This document shows positions 1 through 11,403 of a stretch of DNA of 64,000 bases, piece by piece (within the stretch, counting starts at the first letter, position 1; each line of letters opens with the position of its first letter). Under the pieces are notes generated by a model, which had not been told where the DNA came from, ran no database searches, and worked only from the letters and a program-made list of their open reading frames with translations. The position numbers and the translations under genes were made by a program. The stretch comes from Andrena cerasifolii. Taxonomy: Eukaryota > Arthropoda > Insecta > Hymenoptera > Andrenidae. The stretch is from NCBI RefSeq assembly GCF_050908995.1, contig NC_135119.1:25511001-25575000 (forward strand), in the 5' to 3' direction.

Positions 1-3000
1 AGGAGCAGAAGCGAAAGTCACAGTCGCAGCTGGAGCAGAAGTAGAAGTAAAAGCCCCAAAAGGAAGGATGACTCTGTTGCTTCATCGAGTAGGGACAAAC
101 GGCAGAGTAGAATCGATGAGGATAGATCTGGTAGGTCCAGGACAGACGATAGGAGAGAAAGGTCTACGAGAAGTCCTCCTCGATCCAACAGTGCCCCTTA
201 TAACAAAGGTATGTCTTCTACGCTATCACAAACTATAACACACCTTGCATAACGAGAACACTTACTCTCAATGGTTTTACGTTATTTCTAGACCACTTCA
301 AAAAGTATGGGTCCACCAAAGAGCGAGACGACTGGAGCAGAAGGAAATACGATTCCATGGAAAGGGACCGAGACAAAGAGGGAAGACCGTATGACCCAAT
401 GGAGGTACTAAGAGAGAGAAACACAGATCCTGAAAGGCACAGGGAAGGCAGGTTCCGCGATGAGGCTGAGAGATCGTTTTGGCCTTTCGAGTCGGAGAAC
501 GTGCTACGAGATGGGAACGAGTCGTTGGACTCTTACCCCAATGGCCAGGAGCTGGATCTCGATTATGAGGAGAAAGCGTACTATAGGGATGACAGTCTAG
601 AAAGGGATATCATGGAGGGTCCTCTTCGTCAAATGTCAAAGTACAAACAGAGGTAAAACTGAAAGTGTTACCTTGCTCCCAAGATCGATCATTAACCAAA
701 GTACATACATTCTAAAAGCCAAACTTTTACAGCAGGAGGAGTAGATCCACTACGAGAAGAGACAGGCAATGGGAGAAAGACAGGGAGCCAGCGGACTTGG
801 AGAGGCACGGACATGGTCGAAGAGCAGAGAAGCTGCCACCGCCAAGAGGTCGTTCGCCACCTCGAGCAAGGCGCTCGCCACCCAGGGCACAGCACGACCG
901 CTTCAGACGTAGCTCCAGATCACGATCGAGATCCTGGTCGAGGTCTAGATCACGTACGAGGTCAAGATCCAGGTCGAGAACGAGGTCTCGTTCTCGATCA
1001 ACGTCTAGGTCCCGATTGATGCGATCGAGATCAAGATCAAGGTCGGGCTCGCGATCGAGGACCAGATCTACGTCTAGATCAAGGCTGAGGAGTCCGGACC
1101 ATGGTCTGAGACTGATTGACCGATCACGGTCCTCCAGGTGACTATTTAGATATATTAATATCAGTCGACGGTTTTGAAACAGTAAGCAATCTCGCTTTGA
1201 ATTTAGATCGCCGTCCGTGGGGCGAGGCAGAGGCAGGGACAGCTCGAGGGAGAGGAAGGACGACGACATGAAGCTAGAGATCTGCGGCGAGAGGGGTAGA
1301 CGCATAGAGACAATCGTCCAGTCCGTGTCTGGATTGTCTAGGGATCCGAACGCGTTAGACTCGGATATGCACATGAGCGACAATCTGGAGAGCGTGGCGA
1401 GTAGCTTCCAATATGCCAACGAGAACGCGGTTGCGAACGAGTACTACTACAGCGAGAATAACTTGACCTATCCGCCATGCATCGACGACTCAACAACGAG
1501 CTCTCCGAAACGGTTGTCCCTGGATGATAGGTAACCCTTGACTCGTGACGCACTTGATCTTTCTTCCAAGTCGTAGTCACTCTCGTATCCCTTACTCTAC
1601 AGTTGCCAATTAGCACCCCGCGTATCCTGTTTCGCACGTTCATTATTCTGGTTTAAATTATAGACTGGAGCTGGAGCTGGGGATCAAGAAGCAGCAAGAC
1701 AGCGCAGGAGTATCAAACGAATACCCCGACTCCTTCAATGCCAACGTTTGCTACCCATCACCACCACCACAGCAGCAGATGCTGTACCGTCAGCAACCCA
1801 CGGTCTTACAAGTACGTGACTCGCAAGTCGTAATAGAAGGACAGTCGTCTAGAGATTATGTTTTCACGTTGCGCAGGTGGGCAATGTGTTGCAAGTGGTG
1901 CCAGCAGACTTCAACGGAGTCCCAGCGGTCCGTCGAGAGCCGACGAGTTCCGCGGCAGGTCCCATAGTGCGAGGTTCTAGCCAGGTTGTGCGCGTAGGTA
2001 ATGTCCTGCAGGTAGTGCCGACGTCCTTGGACTGGAGTGGCGTACAACCGTCGCCAGTAGAGCAACCAGCAGCGATGATGTACCCCGCGACGGTCCCGCA
2101 GCCTTCTCCTATCCCTTCAGCCACGATATCTGTACCTGTTCCAGTCCCTGTCCCCATGCCAGTGCCAGTTCCAGCCGCTATAAGCACACCCACGCCAGTG
2201 TCCACCTTATCTCCGGTCCCGTTACCCATCTCCGTCTCTGTCCCTGTGCCAGTCCCAGGCCCAGTTCCCATTCCCTCTGTTCCAGTGCCGCCGGCGACGT
2301 TCCCCAGACCGGAGGTAGCGCCTCCAAGTAAGTGAATCACAAGTTGTTCACTTGTTAACGCGTAGAGTCTTCTAGGACCCGAGACTAATCGACGCTCCGT
2401 TTGTAGAAGCGCCAGCTCAGCCGGTGTATAACTACGAAGCTATCCTGGAGACTCGCCGCAAAGAGAGGGAAGAGCGCAAACGGTTACGCGAGATGAGGAG
2501 GAAGGAGAAGGAGCGCAGGCGAATAGAGAGGATCAACCGTCGCGCCCTTCAGCTGCTGGAGAAGAGCAACATGCGCCAGTCGGATAGCCAGCAGAAGAGC
2601 TTGGACTCGTCTGTCTTGAAGGCGCTCCGCGAGAGCGAGGAGCAGACTGAGGTTGAGGAGCAGCAGCCTGCTCCAGCGGTCGCTGAGAAGGAGGGAGTAG
2701 CGTCGACCTCTGCTTCATCGGCTCCGGCTGAGGAGGAGGACCCCGGTGGCGACGAGGACGAGGAAGAGGAGGAGGAAGAAGAGCCTGAGGTGGAGGAGGA
2801 TGAGGAGGACGAGGAAGAAGCGGAGGACTATGAGGAAGAGGAGGAGGATGACGACGAGAAAGCTGCGTCGCGAGTGAACAGTCGACGGAACGAGGCGGAG
2901 GACGTTGCTGTCGCGTCGACGAGCGAAGCGAGCACGTCCCAAGTCGAAGCGGGGTCCAAGGAATGGCTGGACTTGCCGCCGGCGCCCTTGAAAGGAATTC

Positions 3001-3866
3001 TGGTTGCGCCAGGCTTCAGGTACGTTATTGTAAACCGCCGGTTCACGGAAGGTAGTAATTACGTTATTATATAAACTACATTTCAGGAGATCCACGATCC
3101 CTAATGGCAACCTGGACGACCTGTCGACCCCAGAAAACGACAGCGAGGACTATACGGACAAGGAAGCCACCGAACTGGACAAGTACAGCGAGTCCATTAA
3201 GGACGAGGCCAACGACAGCAAGCCGGGCAAGTCGAGAGGCCTGTTCAAGGCAAAGACAAAATCCGGGAAGCTGGGTAAGAGGAAGCAGAGGAGTAAAAAG
3301 TCGGTTCAGTTCGCTGACGGAATCAAACCTGGGGAAGGCACCAGCCCCAGCGGGGGTGAAGGCGACATGCCCTCTCCTCCGCCTCCTACATCCGTCATCA
3401 CCCGCGACGGTGTTCGCGAAATCCGAAGGTCCAGCTCGAGGAAGAGCAGGAAGCAGGAGAAAAGGACTAGACCTCCAAAAGCGAAGAAGAAAGTGAAGGT
3501 AAGGTGCTTTTAATGGCAATGTCCGTTCGTTGCGAAGCTTCCGTGTCTAATCAGGTGTTTCACCAGGTAAAGATCATAAAGCTGAAGAAGCCACGGGTCA
3601 CCCCGTTAACAGCGATGATGATGGACGACTCTGACGAATTGGACGACCGTTCACCGCCTCCGCCGCCCCCCGGATCACCGCCACCCCCGCACCAATGGCC
3701 CAGCTACCTTTCCGCGTACAATTCCACGATGCGTCCTAGCGAGCCCCAAGCGACGCCGGCGACAGCGTCGAGCACTGTTCAGGCCCCGCCTCCGCCCACG
3801 CCGTTGCCTCTTCTAGTTCCTCCCCCGCCTCTCAACTACACGATACAGCCTTGCAGCAAGGCGTAA
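1..3866 (+). CDS. Arg/Ser-rich, Pro- and acid-rich nuclear protein, C-terminal part (5' end outside window)
   Basis: Nine exons join in one frame: 1-208, 292-652, 733-1137, 1207-1530, 1664-1811, 1877-2327, 2407-3019, 3087-3498 and 3567-3866, with GT-AG introns. They give about 1073 residues before the TAA. Order of segments: RS-dipeptide stretches (first exon and exon 733-1137), a charged linker, a duplicated VGNVLQVVP motif (from 1877 and near 1996), a Val-Pro repeat (about 2127-2310), a basic coiled-coil-like segment (YEAILETRRKEREERKRL, about 2434-2560), a Glu/Asp run (about 2730-2860), a basic segment with SVQFADGIKPGEGTSPSGGE, and a proline-rich tail. RS repeats with acidic and basic tracts suggest a nuclear protein linked to splicing or transcription. 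That is inference from composition. I do not recognise the family and see no RRM or zinc finger in this part. Confidence 0.85.
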
Positions 3867-5440
3867 GGCCCTCCCCCGCTACTTCCAAGCTAACGACACC
3901 GCAAAAATTTGTCCACCCTCGACGGCGGGAAAGAACATTCGTGGCCTTGGAGGTGTCGCGGAATCGAGCGGATCTCTGTCGCGATTGGAGATCTAGAGGA
4001 GAAATGATGTATTATTACTAGTGACAAATTCATCGACAGTTTTCTCGCTTCTTGTAAATATAGCCTTCGCTCTTCGTGCCACACAGAATTTCCGGCTCGC
4101 GATACGGGGACACGAAGGGTCCGCGTACGAACGAATGAATGCTCCATTGCGTCCACGCCTCGGCAGATTCGCGTTGCGTTCGATATATTTTCGATACCGA
4201 TGAGCATGGGGGGAGAGGTCGATTACAATGGAAATTGTAGGCGCGACACGAGTGTAATTTGTACAGGGTGTTTCGTGGCTGCGGGGCCTTCAGTGGTTAA
4301 TAGAACTTTTAAGAGGTAGAAGTGTCTGTAAATGTAGGTCTATGAGATTGAAATGGTCTCTAAGTGAACCCGAATCTTGAGTTTTTAGTTGAAGCCCACA
4401 TATAAAACCGGTGCTTGCGTTTATTTAGATTCGAATGATCAGTGGACTATTTGAAATTAATAAATAGATTAAGGAAGAGTCGGGAGAAGTGGCCAAGAGT
4501 AAAGGAAAGAGTGGTTTCACAATCATATAGGAAAACCATAATTAGTTGACTAAATGCCGATATTATCAATGACAATGATTGTTTATTAGAACTTTGCCAT
4601 TTCTTCTCGCAAGTGTTCTACGAAACTGTTAGCTTCACCTCTATACTTCTGAAACACCCTGTACGTAGAACGGGGCTCGGACTTGCGACCGATTGTTAAT
4701 AGCGACTACATTGTTGAAGATGTAAGGGTACTCGTAAGAAGTGAGTTTATTATTGTATATTTTACATTTGTAGCTTTACCACGAATTGTCTTCAAACTTA
4801 GGCTACTAGATAGTTAAAAAAAAAATGGGGTCTTGATGCAATTTCCTTTCTCTCATTTCTTTTCTTCTCCTCGTTATTAATATTCGAGCACGTTTTATTT
4901 GCGGCGAAAAGAGAGTCTGTACATACGCGGGAGTAGATATACGATTAGACCAAAATTTCATATTAATCGACGAATTAAAAGTAAATAATGTAAGGTGAGG
5001 AGCTGAGCTTAAGTCGACCGTTCTATAGATCCTCTTGCGTTCATTGTACATATCTCGATCGATCATTGTTCAGCGCAGATCGTTTACCCTTTCTGCTTAA
5101 ACACGAAACGAATGCTTCTCGTCCACGGCGAGGAAGAACGTTCTAACTGCCCGTAATATCTGAATTCCCACGACAATTTTTGAAAGGTATCGATTTGTAT
5201 TAAAATAAACGTAATTCTTTTAATAAACCCGACGCCATTCATTCCGTATAACGCATGATATCGGCAGGCCTCGGCGTTAATAAACATAGTGCACACCGAA
5301 CAACAAGAATCAGGTCAATGAAGATAACAGCTGACTGACGCAGACCATTCAGGCGTATCAGACGCTCCGGTCAAGTGCGATAAGTCTCTTTCGACGACTG
5401 CAAACATATTTGAAGGAAACAGTCTTTTCAGCAATCAATA
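3867..5440. other. 3' UTR and intergenic DNA after the RS-rich gene
   Basis: There is no convincing gene here. AATAAA occurs at 4459-4464, inside the MITE annotated separately, and at 5204-5209. Either could end the upstream transcript. The rest is AT-rich sequence leading into the oxidase gene. Confidence 0.5.
4261..4664. mobile_element. MITE with CAGGGTGTTTC termini and TA flanks (mariner-like)
   Basis: The ends GTACAGGGTGTTTC (4261) and GAAACACCCTGTAC (ending 4664) are perfect inverted copies, with TA just outside the CAGGGTGTTTC terminus on both sides. TA target duplication and CAGGG termini are typical of Tc1/mariner-type MITEs. It has no coding capacity. It lies in the probable 3' UTR of the RS-rich gene. 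Confidence 0.75.
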
Positions 5441-6895
5441 ATGGGAAAAATGAAAGTGGCCGTCGTTGGAGGTGGAGTAGTTGGTTTAACAACGGCTCTG
5501 CAGTTGCAACGTGAATTACATAACGCAGAAGTTACTGTTTTCGCTTCCGACTTCGAGAAAACAGTCAGCCATGTGGCTGCTGGGATATTTCGCGTCGGCT
5601 CGTCCTACTCTGGACCAACTGAACAAATAACGAGGTGCATAGACACAGACACGAGATCACTGATTATTTAACTAATAATCAATACAGTAATTTTTATACC
5701 GATATCTATATACTTTCCAATTAAAATTCTTCCCAGAGACTGGATACGAGACTCGTACGAATATTACGATGGCATACGGAAGACGCACGAAGCTTCGTTA
5801 GCGGGAGTAACTAGCGTCTCTGGTTACATTTTTGCTAATTCCTCTGCAGAGACTGTCAAGGTATATTTCCTTCGGAAGCATGATAATTGTATTCTATTTC
5901 ACGAGGCTGTACATTTAATTCGAAATTACTTGCGTGTGTGCAATCGCTTTTAAACTGGATTGAATGGAGAGGAGAGCGTTGACCTTGTATTTTTAATTTT
6001 ACAGAATCATTGGATAGAAGACTTGGTACCATTCTACAGAAAAGCCGCGGAAGAAGAATTTCAGCTAGTCGGAGGCAGCTGGAAGTATGGATCCTTCTTC
6101 ACAACCCTCCTCACGGAATGCAAGCTGTACCTGCCATGGGCTCGTGAAAAGTAACAGACTAATTCCACGGAACGTTATTCTTTGAAATGAAAATTGAGGA
6201 GATTTCTCGCCTCTGCAGGTTGCAAGAGAGTGGTGTCAAACTTGCAGTAAAGAAATTTAGCTGCTTGAAGGAACTCGCTTCCGATTGGGACTTGATAATG
6301 AATTGCACAGGACTCGGCGCAAGAACTCTGTGCAACGACAGACGTTTAGTTTCTATGCGCGGTCAAGTAATCAAAGTACGTTTCTCTTTAAACATAGAAT
6401 CCTACATTAACTGGTGAAATCTTAGGCAAAGGCACCGTGGGTCAAGACCTTCTTCTACGGAGAGCTGGACACTTACATTATACCGGGTTTCAATGGTGTC
6501 GTTACACTCGGCGGCTCGAGGAGCTTCGACTCTGAAAATACGAGCCTCTGTGGCCACGAATCGGCGGCGATTCGTGAGAGGTGCGAGAATTTCGTCCCAG
6601 CACTGAAAAAGGCCACGATCTTGAGGGAGGAAGTCGGCTTGAGGCCCCACAGGGAGAACAGCGTCAGAGTGGAGGCCGAACGCGTTGCGATCGGACTCTC
6701 TACAGCCATCGTTAGTTTCAGGAGTTTTATTAAACCTTCCACGTGATTTCATTATCATTGACGATGCGATCTGTGTTACAGCTGGTGCATAATTACGGGC
6801 ACGGCGGATACGGGGTGTGCACCGCGCCCGGGACTGCTAAGTACGCTATAAAGCTGGCGAAGGAGATGCACAAGTCTTCTGTCGCGAAATTGTAG
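5441..6895 (+). CDS. D-aspartate oxidase / D-amino-acid oxidase family flavoenzyme
   Basis: Six exons (5441-5634, 5737-5860, 6005-6150, 6219-6375, 6426-6710, 6782-6895) encode 339 residues, normal for the family. The N-terminus has the FAD-binding GGGVVGL dinucleotide motif directly after MGKMKVAVV. Further family marks are VAAGIF, MRGQVIK, YIIPG, the GLRPHR segment that supplies the substrate-binding Arg, and the C-terminal flavin motif NYGHGGYGV. The enzyme oxidatively deaminates D-amino acids (acidic D-Asp/D-Glu if DDO) to the 2-oxo acid, ammonia and hydrogen peroxide. The last three residues, AKL, fit a type-1 peroxisomal targeting signal. DDO rather than DAO is the likelier call from overall similarity, but substrate preference cannot be read securely. 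The gene converges with KAT8, whose stop lies 612 bp away. Confidence 0.93.
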
Positions 6896-7507
6896 GAACC
6901 GCGTTTAACAAAACATTAACAGCTATCAACGTAATCATATTCGTGGGGGGATTCTGCGAGAAACGATTGCTCGTGGATATATGTGGTTTATTATTAACGA
7001 GTTTACAGAAGAAAGTCGTTAATAAGCGCTAATACTGCGTGGTATTATTGTTGTCAATCGTTTACGTGTGCAACACACTGTGCTCGTGCTTCTTCGGACT
7101 TCCCGGAGGAAGTCCTCGACTAAAGCGGTTTTTTTGTTCATCGTCGAACGAATACATGGTGTTTCGTAGCGTCGTCTCGTTCCTCTTTATCTTATTACAT
7201 TGCCCAGATACAGAAACAGCAGAACTACAAGGAGAATCCTGGAGCGCCTATTCTCGTAGTTTCCGAACTCCGAAGACGCGTCGAAGCTAGGGCGAACGTG
7301 TTTCACCGGTGTCGTCTCCCAAACGAGGCTTGCACGCACGAGTGCGAATGAGGGCTGCAATGCATCGCGGAGGTGGTTGTTTAACAAACCCGGGGACATC
7401 CTTTGCAAACTCTACCGTGGCACAGTTGCCTGTCAAGTGTTTGTTAAACGCGTTTGAATCGTGACTCTCACGGTGATGAAATCCATTGTCTTTCCATCCG
7501 TTTCCCG
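6896..7507. other. Convergent 3' region between the oxidase and KAT8
   Basis: This is a shared downstream region of two convergent genes. I see no further gene. TTTATT at 6987-6992 is a minus-strand AATAAA. If used, it would carry the KAT8 3' UTR to within about 100 bp of the oxidase stop codon, so the two 3' UTRs may overlap. Confidence 0.5.
6987..6992 (-). terminator. Possible poly(A) signal for KAT8
   Basis: This is a minus-strand AATAAA about 515 bp after the KAT8 stop. The position is plausible but no transcript evidence is available. Confidence 0.35.
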
Positions 7508-9661
7508 TTACTTCTTGCCGGGCTTCACGTTTTTCCTGGGCGGCGCGCCCCATCGCAGCGCAGTGCTGTCCACCGTCAGCCGCGGTCGCTTATACTGGCT
7601 GCTCTTAATGTGCTCTTCAACTAGTTTAGGCGTCACGCAGATCACGTGCTGCCCCTTCCAGTACTTCACCATGTTCATGCTCTGCAGCGTCGATATTATG
7701 TCCGTCTGTGAAATGCTCGTCATCTGGCTGCAGATTAGAGGAATGGAAATTGTTTAGTTTGCTTTAGTTTCCTTAATCTGCTCGTAACTTCACCTCAAGT
7801 CTTTGATGCTGAGGGTGCCGCGGAAGTCTCTCAGAATCTCTAGAAGAATCCAACTCCAGTAGCTTCTGTAAGATAGCTTCCCCAAGTCGCTCAGTGGCTT
7901 CTCGGGGCTGCCAACAGTCTGTTCTATTTTGCTCAGCTCGTAACTGAAGGCGATCAGAAGCTTCCCGTACCCTTGCCTTTGGAATGGAGGTAAAGTTAGA
8001 ATGCAGGCTACGTTGTTGCCGTCGGGTGATTCCTTCTCCTGCAAGCGAATTGAACGAGAAGGTTTATGTCGGGAATTAATTGCGAACAGGGGATATAGAA
8101 GATTGAATGGTACCTTCGAGAAATAGCCAACCAAATGCGCCCCGTGCTTATCGACTTCGCAGAGAATGTAAAAAAGGAATGGCTCCACGTCGAAGTACAA
8201 AGTTTTGTGGTCTAAGAACAGCTTCGCCAATAAGCACAGGTTCTGACAGTAGATTTTATGCTCTCTACCATCCACCTCCCAGATGCTCAGTGTTCCTTTC
8301 CGATATATTTCCTTGCCAACTGGCTGTCTGTGTGTACATTCGCTCTGGAATCAAGACGTTCGAACTATCGATCGAATCCTCGTCAAATTAAACACGTCGA
8401 CGGAGCATTAGCTTGACCCTTACCATGTGATACCTGTACGTTTTCTCAAGACGCATGTACTTCAGGCAGTATTCACAGATCCACAGCTTAGGCTGCTTGC
8501 CATACTCCTCTGGGTACGGACTGAAGTACCAAGTATCGATTTCATACTTTCCTGGAAATGAACTTTTGAAAATAATGAGACCCTTTTCGCACATAAAGGT
8601 TAACAGTGGAAGAGAGGCATTGATGCTTACCAATTTGAATCTTGTCTATGTATTTCACTTTCGTTATGGCCTCGTGCTCCTTCTCCAACGCTGCAGTCGT
8701 GGGATCCATCTCGGCGTACGTCTGTAACAAAGAGCGCGATAGTTGACGCTGTTCGTAGAATTCCGTTCGCAAAGAAGTACCTTCTGTATGTGATTAATCT
8801 CATCGTGCCGCCTCTTCTGATTCCTCGTGATCTTGCGGTCCGAAGAATCAGCTAACAAATCAGCGCCAGAGTTTCTGTCGCCAGTCTTCCAGGTCCTGTC
8901 GGTCATGTCGAACCTGCTGGACATGATTCTGTCCCTTGGCACCCACTCGTCCAATCTCCTATTATGCCCCTCGTAGTGGACATAGTACTCGTAGTGACCT
9001 TCGCTGTCATTGTACCTTGTCTGAATAATCTCTGCGGGATCTGTGCGAAAAAGTAGAAAGAAAAAGAGTTTCCAATGATGCTCTGTACGCACCACCAACC
9101 ACAAAATCAGAAAATAACTTTTCTCTCGTATCTCCTTGGAAGAAAATTCACGAAGTAACTAGTTAAATACTTCGACAGCCAATGAAGAAACTTGAGAAAC
9201 CAGAAAACGAATCGAAGTAAAGTCCGTGGTCCTATATTAATGTTTAATCAATTTCTAAGACGATATCGAATAGAATCGCACATGACATAATGTTTACAAA
9301 ACAAGGGCGACTCGTCGGCGGCAAGCCGGTAATACAAATACGAACGCGCGACGCGAAAAAAAGAAGCGTCGGGTAGAATTTCCGATATACGCGGGCGCGA
9401 TTTTAAAAATATACGATCTAGGTGGGAACGTTATCGCTATCGTTCCGGTGTAATCGTGGGATATTTACGCCAAGAGTCGTCGGATCTGCGGACGAGGTAG
9501 TGCTCGCCTATATCGAGAGGCAGTTCCTCGAGGCTGTCCGCGTCATCGCCCGATCCCTTCCCGCCATTCGTCAACGTGTTCTCGCGCTTTTCTTGCTTCA
9601 CCATCGTTTCCTTCGATCCCGTTGTGCAGTTCTCTTTAGTCCTCTGCTCGGGCTCGGCCAT
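7508..9661 (-). CDS. mof: MYST histone acetyltransferase KAT8/MOF, complete
   Basis: Seven minus-strand exons (9661-9469, 9040-8781, 8721-8631, 8551-8424, 8344-8114, 8038-7794, 7727-7508) encode 455 residues, against 458 in human KAT8. The start is the ATG of MAEPEQRTKEN. Order: acidic N-terminus, chromo-barrel (about 45-110, ending YVHYEGHNRRLDEWVPRDR), C2HC zinc finger (C207, C210, H223, C227), then the MYST domain. Residues equivalent to known catalytic positions are K271 (autoacetylated Lys), C313 in ACILTLPP, the acetyl-CoA loop QRQGYGK (321-327) and E347 in SPEKPLSDLG. The enzyme acetylates histone H4 Lys16 in the MSL and NSL complexes. In flies MSL mediates male X dosage compensation. 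Elsewhere the role is general transcription. Junctions were checked by matching the human length at the zinc finger. Confidence 0.97.
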
Positions 9662-9834
9662 TTTCCGAGGTGCAAATCACTGGCCGGTGAGACGATATTC
9701 ACCGCTGCGAACCGACCGAAAATAAATGAACATTTCACTCGCTGATGCAACGCGACCGGAACGGCCATGAAATTCTCCGAAATTCTCCACGGCGTATATC
9801 ATATACGCGTGAAGCAGCGGTACCTGGGTGCTCG

Positions 9835-9846
9835 CCACTAGGAGGC
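9835..9846 (+). promoter_or_regulatory. CTCF-like motif upstream of KAT8
   Basis: CCACTAGGAGGC fits the CTCF core CCRSYAGRKGGC with one mismatch. It lies about 175 bp upstream of the KAT8 start codon, between divergent genes, a common place for an insulator. One short match could be chance. Confidence 0.3.
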
Positions 9847-10056
9847 GTCTCAACTGAGCCCGTTCTCGCTAGTTCTTGCTTCTTAAACTGATTCATATAC
9901 GCGGTGTCACAAAAATACAGAGTTAAAGTTTAGGATCGTGTTCTACGGTGTTCTGCTGAGTTTAAGGATGAAGGGGCATGTAAATATGGGAATGGACTCA
10001 TTACGTGAGTTTTTCAACGTGTTCGATAATATATTTCAGTACTTTCTTCGAGGAAG

Positions 10057-10370
10057 TAGGGTACGTGTCCTGATTACGATGCTTTGACGCCGACTTGCTT
10101 ACTTTAATTTTGCTTGGTGAAAATTTATATTGGTTTTTTGAACCTTTCCCTTTATCAAAGCAATTTTTCGGGTTAAAAATGTTAATTTTTCATATTTTTT
10201 TAATTGAAATAAAAATGCAACCTTCTCGATTGTAACACATACATTAATAGTTTAACTTACTTAAGAAAAATTCTTTCCTTATTTATTTATACGAGTTTTT
10301 CTGTACGGCTTCTTTAAGTATAAAGGCACCGTAATGGGGACGGGGCACCGTAATCGGGACACGTACCCTA
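10057..10370. mobile_element. MITE with TAGGGTACGTGTCC termini
   Basis: The left end TAGGGTACGTGTCCTGATTA (10057) is mirrored by the right end ending CACGTACCCTA (10370), with one or two mismatches over about 25 bp. The terminal TA on both sides suggests TA-targeting. Internally, the phrase GGCACCGTAAT is repeated near the right end. There is no coding capacity. Confidence 0.7.
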
Positions 10371-10398
10371 TACAAGTATACAAAAATTGTTTATACTT

Positions 10399-10538
10399 AG
10401 GGCGGTATTCTCAGTCGCTACTTATTCTTAAGCAAATGCTTAAGCATGCGGCATCTTCTATTAATCTAGTAGCTAGTAAAGGTTGCTGAATGCTTAAGCA
10501 TTTGCTTAAGAATAAGTAGCGACTGAGAATACCGCCCT
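10399..10538. mobile_element. 140-bp MITE with 48-bp perfect terminal inverted repeats
   Basis: Positions 10399-10446 and 10491-10538 are exact inverted copies beginning AGGGCGGTATTCTCAG. Only a 44-bp spacer separates them. Perfect arms imply recent insertion or conversion. I could not identify a target duplication with confidence. Confidence 0.85.
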
Positions 10539-11403
10539 TGAAGTTTATTCAGTTATTTCTGTCACACCCTGTGTATGCAAGTTCCGCTCCACGCATAAAT
10601 GTCCCTAGCGTCTGAGGCAGGATCTAGGTTAGGTGAGCATTAGCGAGAGGCTATTAGTAGCTTCAGGACGTAACGGATTCTATAATTTTCATCGATTTTC
10701 TTTAATTTTTATTCTGCTCTCCACTTATTCGTAATCCATGTTTTTCACAAACTGGTATACATAAGTAACCAGATCGTTGGAAGATTATTAAAATTTGTCG
10801 GAAGTGACGTCATTCTTCTTTTCTCTTTTCCGCGGCGACATTCAAATCACAAGTAGACGTTTTCGTCGCGGTTGAGCATCATCCAGATAAATGTATATCT
10901 GAATTAATATTAATATATTATTATATTTACAAATGGTGCTCGAAATACTTCAAATTTCACTCGAATTTATTTATTTCTCGATTATTCGTAAATAAAGGAA
11001 AAGAAGAATGGGATTATCGGTGATGTCATGACGTCTGCCTCTATCTACAGTGAAATATGTAGCGCTTCATAAATATCGATTTTTTTTTCGAAGCGAGCAC
11101 GATTCAAACGGAATCGTGTTCGACTCGTTTCTTTTCCAAACGTAAATAGAACCCGCGATCCACCGTTTATTGATCCTCCGATCGCGCGGAACGTTTAAGC
11201 GCGGTGATCGGGAACATGAGCAGCTGGTGGAACTTAAACTCGCTTAATCTTATAACCCTAAGTTAATTAGATTATCGCGTGTCACGGAAGAACGGGATCA
11301 TGTCAGAGGTTCTTTGCACTGCGAGCGATATGGTTAAACACACGCTGATCTACTTCGGCTGTAAGATCACCAATGTTATTAAACGACAGTAGAAATCTTA
11401 GAA

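Larger units (their letters stand above)
9662..11403. other. Divergent intergenic region between KAT8 and the metallophosphoesterase
   Basis: This is head-to-head spacing of about 1.7 kb. It contains a CTCF-like motif close to the KAT8 start and two MITEs, annotated separately. I see no other gene. Confidence 0.5.

Noticed and set aside
727..1419. 230-codon minus-strand open frame antisense to the RS exons
   Set aside because: It reads the complement of RS repeats (Leu/Asp dipeptides) and is fully explained by the plus-strand exons, which have consistent splice sites.
1864..2340. 158-codon minus-strand frame rich in Gly/Thr
   Set aside because: It is the antisense shadow of the Val-Pro repeat exon.
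7461..7757. Plus-strand frame over the KAT8 last exon
   Set aside because: Antisense shadow of a strongly conserved exon.
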